DNA of 64,000 nt from positions 124,001 to 188,000 of the forward strand of contig NZ_JANAVO010000005.1 in assembly GCF_024213555.1 (NCBI RefSeq), read 5' to 3'. Below the pieces are notes generated by a model that worked only from the letters and a program-made list of their open reading frames with translations, searched no databases and was not told the DNA's origin. Shown here piece after piece: positions 54,655-63,328 of the stretch. Every line of letters begins with the position of its first letter. The first letter of the stretch is position 1. Both the position numbers and the translations under genes were made by a program. This stretch comes from Allokutzneria sp. A3M-2-11 16 (GTDB taxonomy: Bacteria; Actinomycetota; Actinomycetes; Mycobacteriales; Pseudonocardiaceae).

Positions 54655-55986
54655 TCACTCACCCGCGTTCACGGGCCGGTAGATCCTCGGATCGGTGGCG
54701 CGCATCGTGGTCGAGACGTTGTGCTGGTTGAAGCCCTTGAAGCCGCCGCGCCGGGCCAGGTTCTCCAGGTGCGAGCCCGCGGCGCCGAGCCTGCCGAACT
54801 CCTCCGCGGTCTCCTCGCCGATCTGCCCCGCCGCGACCAGCTCGGCCAGCCGCAGCTGGCGCACCGGCCACCGCTCCGCCTCGGTGAACGCCTGCCGCAG
54901 GTGCGGGAAGTCGGAGAACGGCTTCATGTGCCCGACGCCGAGCACGCCGAGGTCGTCGCGGAGCCGGTCGAAGTCGAACTGCCCCTCCAGGTGGTGCATG
55001 CCCGCCGCGAGGATCGACTCCCCGTGCAGCGCGCACCACAGGCCCACCGTGCCGAGCTTGCCGCCCTCGGCCAGCTGCACGTGGGCGAAGTCCAGGTCGA
55101 CGTCCTCCGGGTTCAGGTCCACGTCGGCGAAGATCACTCCACCACAGCCGGGGTGCTCCAGGACCTGCGCGCCCCACCCGGCCTCCGCACCCGCGTAGAA
55201 CCGCTCCCGCACCCCGAACCCCAAGGTCGTGAGCAGGGTGATCACCTGGTCGAAGCACGCCCGGCCGGACCGGAACGTGTGGTGGTCGTTGTTGCCCCAG
55301 CCCAGGCCGAGCCGGTCCTGCCGCGAGTGCTGGAGCACCGCGGCGGTGTTGCGCCGCTGCCAGTACTGCCGCTCCAGCTCCAGGAAGTAGCTCGCCGCCA
55401 GGTCCGACCCGACCAGCTTCACCACCTGGGCCATCAGCTCGGTCGCCGCGACCACCTCGTCGCGGCCGCCGAACCCACGCGGGCGTTCCGCCAGCAACCG
55501 CCACGCCTGCGCGGCGCGCAGCACCTCGCCCGGGTCGAACTCCTGCGGTGTGACACCACAGGCCCACGACCGGCGCTCCACCCCGGCGATCACCACCGCG
55601 TCGGTGCCGGAGACCACCGCGCTGCGGAAACCCGACCGCGGGCTGCCCTGCACACCGGCGGCGGAGCCCTGCGCGACCGCGAACACGCCAGCGTCGTCCA
55701 CCCGCAACGCGACCGCGCGGCGGTCACTGGGCACGATCGCGGGCAGCTGCGCGCCGGGGTGCCGCCACAGGTCGGGCAGCACCTCGACGTAGCCGACCTC
55801 GATCAGCTGCTCGTCGGAGACCGGCCCGCCGATGTGGTCGAGCCAGTCCTGCAACCGCGTCGACGTCCGCGCCCCGAGGCTGCGCGCGAGCGCCGAGAGC
55901 CGCGGGCTGTTGAGCACCGCCGCGTCCACGAGCTCGTCGACCAGGGCCTCCGCCCGCGGTTGCAGCTCCCACGTGAACTCCGCCAT
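54655..55986 (-). CDS. Conserved protein of unknown function in a catabolic operon
   Basis: This 443-residue protein is not recognised. It is soluble, with an N-terminal helical part (WELQPRAEALVDELVDAAV) and a C-terminal half whose DHHTFRSGRACFDQVITLL, GWGAQVLEHPGCGGVIFADVDL and HGESILAAGMHHLEG segments recall VOC-type metal-binding halves with several His and Glu residues. A link with the DUF1338/HglS decarboxylase-hydroxylase family, which acts on 2-oxoadipate, is possible from context but not visible in sequence. ATG 55986 has AGGAG 6 bases upstream. It is the third gene of the operon. Confidence 0.7.
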   Translation of the reverse strand: MAEFTWELQPRAEALVDELVDAAVLNSPRLSALARSLGARTSTRLQDWLDHIGGPVSDEQLIEVGYVEVLPDLWRHPGAQLPAIVPSDRRAVALRVDDAGVFAVAQGSAAGVQGSPRSGFRSAVVSGTDAVVIAGVERRSWACGVTPQEFDPGEVLRAAQAWRLLAERPRGFGGRDEVVAATELMAQVVKLVGSDLAASYFLELERQYWQRRNTAAVLQHSRQDRLGLGWGNNDHHTFRSGRACFDQVITLLTTLGFGVRERFYAGAEAGWGAQVLEHPGCGGVIFADVDLNPEDVDLDFAHVQLAEGGKLGTVGLWCALHGESILAAGMHHLEGQFDFDRLRDDLGVLGVGHMKPFSDFPHLRQAFTEAERWPVRQLRLAELVAAGQIGEETAEEFGRLGAAGSHLENLARRGGFKGFNQHNVSTTMRATDPRIYRPVNAGE

Positions 55987-55994
55987 CACCACTC

Positions 55995-57143
55995 CTACAC
56001 GCAGTTGAGTTCGGGCCGGTGCGCCGTGTCTGATTCCGAACCGAAGCGCTGGGCGCTCAGGCTCGTCACGTCGATCACCGGGGTTCGCTGGAGGTAGAGA
56101 TCGCGCACCACCTCGCCGACCGCGGGCCCCTGGAGGAACCCGTGACCGGAGAAGCCGGTGGCGTACAGGAATCGGCCGACCGAGGCGTCCTCGCCGATCA
56201 GCGCGTTGTGGTCCGGGGTGACCTCGTAGAGCCCGGCCCACCCCGACGCGACGCCCACATCGAGCAGCCGTGGCGCGCGGCGGCCGATCGCCTCGCTCAG
56301 CCCCGGCAGCCACGCGTCGTCGCGGTGCAGGTGGAAGCCGGGCTCCTGGTCGGGGTCGGACATGCCCATCAGCAGGCCGGGGCCCTCGCGGTGGAAGTAG
56401 AAGGTGCTCGCGAAGTCGATGGTGAACGCCAGCTCCGGCAGGCCGGGGATCGGCTCGGTGACCAGGATCTGCCGCCGCAGCGGCGTCACCGGCAGGTCCA
56501 CCCCGGCCATCTCGCCCACCTGCCGCGACCAGGCGCCCGCCGCGCAGATCACCGTGTCCGTGGCGATCGGGCCCTGATCGGTGTGCACCGCGCGCACCTC
56601 ACCACCGGCGGTGTCGATGCCCGTGACCGCGACGTGCGTGCGCAACCGCGCCCCGAGCCGCCGCGCGGCCGTGGCGTAGCCGAGCACGACCGACTCCGGC
56701 GTGCAGTGCCCGTCCTCCGGGGAGAACGCCGCCGCCAGCAGGTCGTCCTGCTCGATCAGCGGGGACAGCCGCCTGGCCTCGGCGACGTCGATCATCCGGC
56801 TGGGCACGCCGAGCGCGTTCTGCAAGGCCACGTTGCGCTCGAAGGCGGCCACGTCCTCCGTGCGGGACAACAGGAAGAGGTAGCCCGAGCGGTGCAGGTC
56901 GATCTCCTGCCCCGGGCGCCGCGCGAAGCGGGCGAACGCGGCGAGGCTGCGCGCGCCCAGCTCGATGTTGATCTCATCGGAGAACTGGGCGCGGACCCCA
57001 CCGGCCGCCTTGCAGGTCGAGCCCGACCCCAGCTCGCCGCGCTCCAGCAGCAGGACGTCGCGCACCCCGGCCTCGGCGAGGTGGAAGGCGATGCTCGTGC
57101 CCACCACTCCGCCGCCGATGATCACCACACCCGCGGAGTCCAC
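55995..57143 (-). CDS. FAD-dependent amine oxidase (DAO family, sarcosine/pipecolate oxidase-like)
   Basis: The 382-residue flavoprotein has the FAD fold VVIIGGGVVGTSIAFHLAEAG at the N-terminus, GSGSTCKAAGGVR (FAD loop), the substrate-domain FYFHREGPGLLMGMSDPDQE, and the C-terminal GWAGLYEVTPDHNALIG and GFSGHGFLQGPAVGEV, all standard in DAO-family oxidases. It should oxidise a secondary or cyclic amino acid such as sarcosine, proline or pipecolate. GTG 57143 begins directly after the aldehyde dehydrogenase stop (TAAGTG), the second gene of the operon. A Cys in the family's flavin-link position is not evident. Confidence 0.86.
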   Translation of the reverse strand: MDSAGVVIIGGGVVGTSIAFHLAEAGVRDVLLLERGELGSGSTCKAAGGVRAQFSDEINIELGARSLAAFARFARRPGQEIDLHRSGYLFLLSRTEDVAAFERNVALQNALGVPSRMIDVAEARRLSPLIEQDDLLAAAFSPEDGHCTPESVVLGYATAARRLGARLRTHVAVTGIDTAGGEVRAVHTDQGPIATDTVICAAGAWSRQVGEMAGVDLPVTPLRRQILVTEPIPGLPELAFTIDFASTFYFHREGPGLLMGMSDPDQEPGFHLHRDDAWLPGLSEAIGRRAPRLLDVGVASGWAGLYEVTPDHNALIGEDASVGRFLYATGFSGHGFLQGPAVGEVVRDLYLQRTPVIDVTSLSAQRFGSESDTAHRPELNCV

Positions 57144-58688
57144 TTAGGACAACCGGAAGTCCAGGTCAGCGGTCACTTCGAGCACGTCCATCTGCGCCTT
57201 CTGCAACCGGCCCGAGTAGTCCCAGTTCATCGACTGCCAGCGGGTGAACTGGTCCAGCACCCACACGCCGGACTGGCGCGAGCCGTTGCCGGAGCGCCCG
57301 TTGCCGCCGAAGGGCAGGTGCGCCTCGGCGCCGGAGGTGGAGTTGTTGACGCTGACCATGCCCGCGCCGATGCCCTGGCGGAACCGGAACGCCTTCGCCG
57401 GGTCGGTGGTGTAGATCGAGCAGGACAGGCCGTAGCCGGGCAGGTTGCCCAGCTCGATCGCCTCGTCCAGCTCGCGGTAGGTCATCACGCCGACCAGCGG
57501 GCCGAAGGTCTCCTCCAGGAAGATCCGGTCGTCGGAGCGCACCCCGTCCACGATCACCGGGTGGTAGAACAGCCCAGCCTCGGGATCGCCGACGAAGTCC
57601 TTGCGCGGGTTGGCCGAGGTGATCCGGCCCGTGCCGGTGGAGCCCAGCACGCGGTGGTGCTCGCCGATCCACTCCAGGTGCCGCTCGTGGTTGTCGGCGA
57701 AGCGCTGGTTGAGCATCGGCCCGAAGAGCACGCCCTGCGCCGGGTCGCCCACGCGCGCCGCCTCGGTCGCCGCGACCAGGCGGTCCAGGAACTCCGCGTG
57801 CACCGACTCGTGCACGATCGCCGTGCCCAGCGACGTGCAGCGCTGCCCGGCGGTGCCGAACCCGGAGAACAACGCGCCCTCCACGGCCAGGTCCAGGTCC
57901 GCGTCCCCGGTGACCACCATCGGGTTCTTGCCGCCCAGTTCCAGGCACGGGGTCTGGAGGTGGCGGCCGCACAGCTCACCGATGCGCGAGCCGACCTCGC
58001 TCGACCCGGTGAACCCGACCTTGTGCACCAGCCCCATCTCCAGCGACCGCTCCAGGCCGCTGAAGGTCTCCGCCCCCTCGGCGAAGACCAGGTTCAGCAC
58101 ACCCTCGGGCAGGCCGCCCCTGGTGAACAGGTCGAACACCGCCTTCGCGCTGGCGGAGGCGTACTCGGCGGGCTTCCACACGACCGCGTTGCCGCACAGC
58201 AGCGCGGGCACCAGGTACCAGGAGGGCACCGCGACCGGGAAGTTCCCCGCGGTGATCACCGCCGCCACGCCGACCGGGGCGCGGAAGGTGAACAGCTGCT
58301 TGTCCGGCATCTCCGACGGCACGGTCTGCCCGTACAGGCGGCGGCCCTCGCCGAGGAAGAAGTCGCAGGTGTCGACGATCTCCTGCACCTCACCGCGCGC
58401 CTCGGCGAGCGGCTTGCCGATCTCGCGGGTCACCAGGCGGGCAAGCGCGTCGGCGTTCGCCGAGACCAGGCGGCCGATGTTGGCGATCACCTGACCACGC
58501 ACCGGAGCCGGGACCCGTGCCCACTCGCGCTGCGCCGCCTTCGCCGCCTCCGCGGCCCGGACGAAGGTGCCCGAGTCGCTCAGGGAGACCTCGGCGACCA
58601 GGTCAGCGGTGTTCGCGGGGCTGGTCGAGCGGTAGACGGTGGTCCCGGTGACGGGGGTGCCCGCGACAACGGAGGCAAGACGAGACAC
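57144..58688 (-). CDS. Aldehyde dehydrogenase, first gene of catabolic operon
   Basis: The 514-residue ALDH has catalytic Cys in GQRCTSLGTAI (about residue 284), general base Glu in LELGGKNP (about 249), NAD-binding FTGSSEVGS and the TFGPLVGV segment in FLEETFGP. The C-terminus FTRWQSMNWDYSGRLQKAQM is long. Together with an amine oxidase and amino-acid dehydrogenase it could oxidise a semialdehyde, for example 2-aminoadipate semialdehyde. GTG 58688 has AGGAAGGA upstream. A LysR gene reads away from it and is its likely regulator. Confidence 0.9.
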   Translation of the reverse strand: MSRLASVVAGTPVTGTTVYRSTSPANTADLVAEVSLSDSGTFVRAAEAAKAAQREWARVPAPVRGQVIANIGRLVSANADALARLVTREIGKPLAEARGEVQEIVDTCDFFLGEGRRLYGQTVPSEMPDKQLFTFRAPVGVAAVITAGNFPVAVPSWYLVPALLCGNAVVWKPAEYASASAKAVFDLFTRGGLPEGVLNLVFAEGAETFSGLERSLEMGLVHKVGFTGSSEVGSRIGELCGRHLQTPCLELGGKNPMVVTGDADLDLAVEGALFSGFGTAGQRCTSLGTAIVHESVHAEFLDRLVAATEAARVGDPAQGVLFGPMLNQRFADNHERHLEWIGEHHRVLGSTGTGRITSANPRKDFVGDPEAGLFYHPVIVDGVRSDDRIFLEETFGPLVGVMTYRELDEAIELGNLPGYGLSCSIYTTDPAKAFRFRQGIGAGMVSVNNSTSGAEAHLPFGGNGRSGNGSRQSGVWVLDQFTRWQSMNWDYSGRLQKAQMDVLEVTADLDFRLS

Positions 58689-58790
58689 GGATAGTCCTTC
58701 CTGGGGGCTCACCCCACCTTGGCGGTGGAGGCTGACGCGGCCAAGAGGGAGCAGACCGCGAGCTGGTGGCCTTGAGCGTAAGTTGTGCTG

Positions 58791-59729
58791 ATGCTCAACC
58801 CGTTGCACCTGCGCACGCTGTCCGCCGTGGTCCGCACCGGGTCCTTCGCCGAGGCCGCCCGCGAGCTCGGATACACCCCATCGGCCGTCTCCCAGCAGGT
58901 CTCCGCACTCGAACGCGCGATCGGCATCCCGTTGTTCGAGCGCGCCGCGCACAGCGTCCGCACCGCCGACGCCGCCCGGTTCATCGCCGAACGCGGCGCC
59001 GAACTGCTGGCCGCGCTGGAGGGGCTGGAGGAGGAGATCGGCGCGTTCACCTCCGGGCGGCTCGGGCGGCTGCGGCTGGGCACCTTCCCGACCGCCGGTG
59101 CGCGCGTCGTGCCGCACGCCATCGCCAGCCTGACCCGCGAGCGGCCGGACGCCGAGATCCTGCTCGATGAGAACGAGCCCGACGACTGCCTGCCCGCCGT
59201 GCTGCGCGGCGACCTCGACATCGCGCTGGTCTACGCCTACGACCTGGTGCCCCGCACGTGGCCGGACGAGCTGACGGTCACGCCGCTGCTGGAGGAGACC
59301 CTGGTCGTCCTGCTGCCCACCGACCACGGCGCGGCCCGTGGCGACCGCGTGCGCCTGGAGTCCTTGCGTGAGGCCACGTGGATCGCCAGCCGCGATGGCT
59401 CAGCGGGCTCGACGTGCCTGTTGCGGTTGTGCGCCGCCCACGACTTCGTGCCGCGCATCGCCTACCGCAGCAACGACTACGACGTGGTGCAGGGCTTGGT
59501 GTCCGCGGGCGTCGGAGTCGCGTTGGTTCCCGCGTTGGGCCACCAACCGGCCAGCGACCTGCGCGCGCTCCGCCCCACCGGCGACGCCGTCCGGCGCGGC
59601 GTCCTCGCACTGCACCGCACGGCGAACACCAACCCCCTGCTGGCTCCCGCGCTCGCCGCCCTGACGGCGGCTTGTGGCGCGGTGGCCGGGGAGTTCCTCA
59701 CCCCAGTGGGAGCTCAGCCCCAGGAATAG
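58791..59729 (+). CDS. LysR-family regulator of the aldehyde dehydrogenase operon
   Basis: The 312-residue protein has the LysR HTH (residues 2-60; SFAEAARELGYTPSAVSQQVSALE) and a full effector domain (LRLGTFPTAGARVVPHAI, DIALVYAYDL). It diverges from the ALDH-FAD-unknown-dehydrogenase operon over about 100 bases, so it is probably its activator, with an amino acid or semialdehyde as inducer. ATG 58791 is preferred over GTG 58785. Confidence 0.88.
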   Translation: MLNPLHLRTLSAVVRTGSFAEAARELGYTPSAVSQQVSALERAIGIPLFERAAHSVRTADAARFIAERGAELLAALEGLEEEIGAFTSGRLGRLRLGTFPTAGARVVPHAIASLTRERPDAEILLDENEPDDCLPAVLRGDLDIALVYAYDLVPRTWPDELTVTPLLEETLVVLLPTDHGAARGDRVRLESLREATWIASRDGSAGSTCLLRLCAAHDFVPRIAYRSNDYDVVQGLVSAGVGVALVPALGHQPASDLRALRPTGDAVRRGVLALHRTANTNPLLAPALAALTAACGAVAGEFLTPVGAQPQE

Positions 59730-59827
59730 ATCGACGACGCCTCGGTCGCCACGCCAGGCGATGGCATGAAAAATGGCCGCTGGGGGCCGATCCTCCCCAG
59801 CGGCCGGGTGGTGCGCGGTCGGGCGCG

Positions 59828-59950
59828 CTAGGTTGCCTTCCCCCGCACCCACCAACGCTTTTTCGCGGTGACGCGGACGCGGCGGCCGGCGCGCAGGGCG
59901 CGCTCGCGGCGGTAGGCGACCTCGGCCTTGACCTGTTCCTGGCTCCACAT
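59828..59950 (-). CDS. Very small basic protein
   Basis: A 40-residue frame from ATG 59950 reads MWSQEQVKAEVAYRRERALR then a strongly basic tail with WW near the end (11 Arg and 5 Lys in total). Similar short basic proteins starting with an M-[SW]-x-E-Q-x-x-x-E-x-x-Y-R-R-E helix are common in actinobacteria. A GAAGTGG stretch upstream could be a ribosome site. No function known; acceptance is tentative. Confidence 0.5.
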   Translation of the reverse strand: MWSQEQVKAEVAYRRERALRAGRRVRVTAKKRWWVRGKAT

Positions 59951-60327
59951 GTCCACTTCGGACCCCTTCGCTCTCGGTGTGCTCACGAGAGTCGCCGTAA
60001 GGCATGGGGCCGGACATCGGATGATCACGTGCATCGGGCCTTACGACCCCTTACATACGACCGTTCGGGCCCCCTTACCCGACACGTGAAGGGGGCCCGA
60101 ACGGTCATGTTGGTGTCACGATCACGCCCCACCAATGGCGCAACGCCAGGAGGGCGCCCCTGCCGCACCCTGCTGCCGTCATCGTGACAACCGGACCGGG
60201 AAGTCCACAGTGGACTTTCCGGAACGCTTGTTGTTGAACGTGAAAGCAGCATGCGCCCGGGGCGCCGGGTTACCGAAGCGGAAACACCTGTTCGTTAGCG
60301 ATTCGTGGCTGGATCACATCTCCGCGA
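59951..60327. other. Intergenic region with a strong hairpin and a palindrome
   Basis: Apart from the hairpin at 60059-60106 and a 13 bp-armed palindrome with a one-base loop (60196-60222, centred AGTCCACAGTGGACT), nothing gene-like is visible. A plus-strand frame from 60135 lacks family resemblance or a start signal. Confidence 0.45.
60059..60106 (-). terminator. 18 bp stem hairpin, likely terminator of the lrp gene
   Basis: GACCGTTCGGGCCCCCTT pairs exactly with AAGGGGGCCCGAACGGTC across a 12-base loop. It lies 222 bases after the minus-strand Lrp gene and before the small basic gene, so it can stop transcription arriving from the right. Confidence 0.6.
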
Positions 60328-60801
60328 TCAGCTCCACCGCGTCGGCACGTCCAACCCGCGCTTGACCACGTCGAAGACCGGCATCGTGTCGTAGCGGCGG
60401 ACGTTGTCGTCACTGAGGAACAACCGCGCGGCGACCTCCCGGCAGTGCGCGATCCCCGACGCGACGAGCACCAGCGCGTAGTCCCATTTCCCGGCGAGGG
60501 AGTAGCACTGCTGCACCTCCGGCAGCCCCCGCACCCGCTCGGTGAACCGCCGGTGGTGCTCGACGGACTCCCGCTCCAGCGCCACCAGCACCAGCGCGAA
60601 CATCGTCTGCCCCAGCACGTCCGGGTCCAGCACCGCGATCTGCCGCCGCAGCAGCCCGCTCTCCCGGTACCGGGTCAGCCTGCGCTGCACCGCGCTCGGC
60701 GACAGTCCGACCGCCTCGCCCAGCTCGTGCAGCGTCCGCGACGCGTCCTCCTGGACCAGGCCGAGGAGCAGGTGGTCGATGTCGTCCAGTTGCGCCCGCA
60801 C
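60328..60801 (-). CDS. Lrp/AsnC-family regulator
   Basis: The 157-residue protein has an N-terminal HTH (LDDIDHLLLGLVQEDASRTL, then LGEAVGLSPSAVQRRLTRYRESGLL) and a RAM ligand domain (QTMFALVLVALERES, and GKWDYALVLVASG) for amino-acid effectors. GTG 60801 gives the standard Lrp start. It diverges from the PLP-dependent lyase gene at 60873, which it probably controls in response to that enzyme's substrate. Confidence 0.88.
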   Translation of the reverse strand: MRAQLDDIDHLLLGLVQEDASRTLHELGEAVGLSPSAVQRRLTRYRESGLLRRQIAVLDPDVLGQTMFALVLVALERESVEHHRRFTERVRGLPEVQQCYSLAGKWDYALVLVASGIAHCREVAARLFLSDDNVRRYDTMPVFDVVKRGLDVPTRWS

Positions 60802-60872
60802 GCAAAAATTGTGCGTGGCAGCGGGCGAACTTTCAATCGCGCCCCGCCCCACCTCGATTAGCGTCCTCGATC

Positions 60873-61826
60873 ATGAGCACCCCGGCGCTGGACCTCGCAG
60901 GCATCGAACGCGCGAGCAAGGAGATCGACCCGGTCTTCCGGGACAGCCCCCAGTTCGTCGAGGAGAGCCTCAGCGCGCGGCTCGGCCGCCAGGTGCTGGT
61001 CAAGCTGGAGACCGCCAACCCGCTGCGCTGCTTCAAAGGCCGCGGCGCCGACACCTTCGCCGCCCGCGTCTCCCCCGACGTCGAACTGGTCTGCGGCTCC
61101 GCGGGCAACTTCGGCCAGGCCCTCGGCTACGTCGGCCGGGCCAGGGGCATCCCGGTGCGCGTGCACGTCGGCGAGGACATCAACCCCGACAAGCTCGCCA
61201 GGATGCGGGCCCTCGGCGCGAACGTCGTCGTGTCCGGGCCCGACTGCGACGGCGCCAAGGACCACGCCCGCGCCTACGCCGCCGAGGCGCCCGGCAGGCT
61301 CTTCGTCGAGGAGGGCGCCGAGAGCGCGATCGCCGAGGGCAACGGCAGCATCGGCGTGGAACTGCTCGCCGCTGGCGGCTTCGACACCGTCGTGGTGCCC
61401 GTCGGCGACGGCGCGTTGATCACCGGCGTCGCGACCTGGATCAAGCACCACTCCCCGCGGACCCGCGTCGTCGGCGTGTGCGCGGCGGGCGCCCCCGCAC
61501 CCGAGCGCAGCTGGCGCGCCGGTGCCGCCGTCGCGACCGACTCCGTCGACACCATCGCGGACGGCATCGCGCTGCGGCGCCCCGTGATGGACGCCGTCAA
61601 CCGCATGCGCACGCTCGTCGACGACATGGTCCTGGTGAGCGAGTCGGCCCTGCTCAACGCCATGGGCCTGGCCGCGCACACCGTGGGCGTGCTCCTCGAA
61701 CCCGCGGGCGCCGCGCCCCTCGCCGCGCTGACCGAGCACGAGATCCCCGGCGACCGCGTCGCGATCATCCTCACCGGCGCCAACCCCCGCCCCGAGCACG
61801 TCCGCGCCGCTCTCCTCACCACCTAG
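60873..61826 (+). CDS. PLP-dependent fold-type II lyase (threonine/serine dehydratase-like)
   Basis: The 317-residue enzyme has PLP lysine Lys55 in RCFKGRGAD, the phosphate-binding GSAGNFGQALGY, and a later Gly-rich VVPVGDGALITGVATWIK segment, as in threonine dehydratases and related lyases. It lacks the C-terminal ACT regulatory domain, like catabolic or broad-specificity serine/threonine dehydratases. It should convert a hydroxy-amino acid to the 2-oxo acid plus ammonia. The Lrp gene diverges from it with about 70 bases between, implying amino-acid-responsive control. Confidence 0.85.
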   Translation: MSTPALDLAGIERASKEIDPVFRDSPQFVEESLSARLGRQVLVKLETANPLRCFKGRGADTFAARVSPDVELVCGSAGNFGQALGYVGRARGIPVRVHVGEDINPDKLARMRALGANVVVSGPDCDGAKDHARAYAAEAPGRLFVEEGAESAIAEGNGSIGVELLAAGGFDTVVVPVGDGALITGVATWIKHHSPRTRVVGVCAAGAPAPERSWRAGAAVATDSVDTIADGIALRRPVMDAVNRMRTLVDDMVLVSESALLNAMGLAAHTVGVLLEPAGAAPLAALTEHEIPGDRVAIILTGANPRPEHVRAALLTT

Positions 61827-62013
61827 CCCGCCCCGTCGTCCCACACCCACCGCCCCCTTCCCAGGGCCCCGTCCCCCTGACACATCCCCGGCCCATCCCC
61901 AACACCCCGCTCTCCGCGCACTCCATCGCCCGCTCTCCGCCCGGCACATCTCCCCGTTCTCCGCCCACCCCAACGACCCCCTCCATCGCAGGCGTCACGA
62001 ACCGGGGTTCTGC

Positions 62014-62134
62014 GGTCTTCAAGTCCCCCCAACCCCCGCCTGGCAGGTCGCAAACCGCAGCAAACCCAGCTCTCCCCCTGGGGTTTGCTGCGGTTTGCGA
62101 CATCTGGGACCGGGGTTGGGGGTACTTGAAGACC
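62014..62134. repeat. Nested double-hairpin repeat, copy 3
   Basis: The outer arms (62014-62038 and 62110-62134, GGTCTTCAAGT with its complement ACTTGAAGACC at the tips) pair over about 25 bases with one or two mismatches. The inner stem (62047-62067 with 62081-62101, starting GTCGCAAACCGC) is a perfect 21 bp hairpin with a 13-base loop. The LuxR-type remnant ends right at the right arm. Inner stem sequence is unlike copy 1. Confidence 0.84.
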
Positions 62135-62367
62135 GGCCAACCTCGCGTCATCGCCTCGAACGTCCGAGTCCGCTCCATCGCCGGATCGCCCGACGGGGGC
62201 GCGAGCGGAAGGTGCGATTCCCCGAGCAACCGGCCGAGCTCCGGCAAACCGTCGACGAGCCGTGCCCGTCGGTGATCAGGCAACCCGGACAGGTACAGGC
62301 GGACCGCGGTCACGATCGGCGCGGTGGCCAGCTCGGCGTCCCGCCCGACCAGTCGATGACCACCCAC
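62135..62367 (-). pseudogene. Remnant of a LuxR/LAL-type AAA regulator gene
   Basis: From a GTG at 62367 the minus strand reads HRLVGRDAELA, the usual start of a large ATP-binding LuxR (LAL) regulator, then at once APIVTAVRLYLSGLP and DGLPELGRLLG and DPAMERTRTFEAM, segments that normally follow about 60-100 residues later, after Walker A. The P-loop is thus deleted, and the sequence then runs into the nested hairpin, so the remaining roughly 800 residues are also missing. Confidence 0.6.
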
Positions 62368-62434
62368 GTCTACAGCAAAGTGCCGGTTGCAGCACAGCAG
62401 CCAGGGACGCCCGAATCCTTGCCTAAAGTGCAGT

Positions 62435-63193
62435 TCACCGCATGGCGGTCAGGAGGGCGCGGCGGATGCGGGTGGAGCGGACGGCCTCAGGGGTGGTGCC
62501 CGCGGTGGCCGGGGGCAGGGCCGCCGCACACACGCGGGCGGCCTCGTCGGGGACGGCGGCGGCGAACAGGAGCGCGTGCTCGTGCGGAGGCAGCTCGGCG
62601 CGCGAGAGGGCCCAGCGGTAGAGCGGCAGCCAGGGCCAGTCGGGGCCGTGGCGCTCGTGCTCGCGGATGCGGATCGTGGCGAGCAGGCAGCGCCACCATT
62701 CGAGCCGGTCCTCGCTCGCGGGCAAGCGCTTGGCCAGCCAGGACTCGCGCTCGGCGGGCGTCGCGGAGCGCAGGTGGGTGACGGCCTGCTTGTTCAGGCT
62801 CGGGAACTCCTTGGCCGGACGGGGCTGGTGCGGGGCCCAGACGCGGTGGACGCGGTCGTCCTCGACGCGGATCAGGGCAGCTGACTCGGGCTGCCACCAC
62901 GAGTCGCTGTCCAAGCGCCGCAACGAAAAGCCCCGGACCTCCACGGCCGCGCGCACGGGGCCGAACGGCGGCGGATCAGGTGGCGAGACGCCGAACCACG
63001 TCCCGGACCACCGATCCTGCGAGGTCCGGCGCGTCCAGTAGAAGTCCACCGACCCGTACTCGTAGGACAGCGAATTCCGGCCCCGGTTCACCACGAAACC
63101 GGAGCCCAGGATCGACTCGACCTCCTCGGGCGTGCAGTAGGCGTCAGCGCCACGCACAGTGCCCGAGATGATCACATCGACCAGGAAGTCCAC
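62435..63193 (-). CDS. Conserved protein of unknown function
   Basis: The 252-residue protein has an N-terminal alpha/beta part (FLVDVIISGTVRGADAY, a TPEEVESILGSGF helix and SYEYGSVDFYW strands) resembling small immunity-like or SMI1-like folds, and a C-terminal helical part rich in Trp and Arg (EWWRCLLATIRIREHER). No catalytic motif. The GTG at 63193 gives the full-length frame. It stands between the LuxR remnant and the UvrD gene, both strands agreeing with a single gene. I do not recognise a characterised family. Confidence 0.68.
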   Translation of the reverse strand: MDFLVDVIISGTVRGADAYCTPEEVESILGSGFVVNRGRNSLSYEYGSVDFYWTRRTSQDRWSGTWFGVSPPDPPPFGPVRAAVEVRGFSLRRLDSDSWWQPESAALIRVEDDRVHRVWAPHQPRPAKEFPSLNKQAVTHLRSATPAERESWLAKRLPASEDRLEWWRCLLATIRIREHERHGPDWPWLPLYRWALSRAELPPHEHALLFAAAVPDEAARVCAAALPPATAGTTPEAVRSTRIRRALLTAMR

Positions 63194-63225
63194 CAGACCC
63201 CGTCCCGCGCTGAGGCCGCCAAGAT

Positions 63226-63292
63226 CTAGGTTGAGGCCGCCCTGCGTTGGGTGTGGGGGCGGTTGGGGTGCATAGGTCCAGTTTACGTGGTG
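63226..63292 (+). repeat. 67 bp dispersed repeat, copy 2
   Basis: Aligns without gaps with 15431-15497 (about 84 percent identical), sharing CTAGGTTGAGGCCGCC at the left end and CAGTTTAC near the right end. It lies 5' of the hypothetical gene ending its minus-strand coding region at 63193. No palindromic element is attached here, unlike copy 1. Confidence 0.6.
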
Positions 63293-63328
63293 TGTGCGGG
63301 GGATGTGGAGGGTTTGCGGGGGGATGGG

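Larger units (their letters stand above)
61827..62434. other. Intergenic region with C-rich stretch, nested hairpin and a regulator remnant
   Basis: The first 180 bases are a C-rich plus strand without gene features. Then come the nested hairpin (62014-62134) and the remains of a LuxR/LAL-type gene (62135-62367). The last 65 bases before the hypothetical gene show nothing recognisable. Confidence 0.5.

Noticed and set aside
56142-58694. 850-codon plus-strand frame opposite the FAD oxidase and aldehyde dehydrogenase
   Set aside because: Spans two clear minus-strand genes and shows no domain; composition is typical of antisense reading in GC-rich DNA.
60135-60365. 76-codon plus-strand frame before lrp
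   Set aside because: Crosses a palindrome, lacks a good ribosome site and overlaps the end of the convergent lrp gene; no family pattern.
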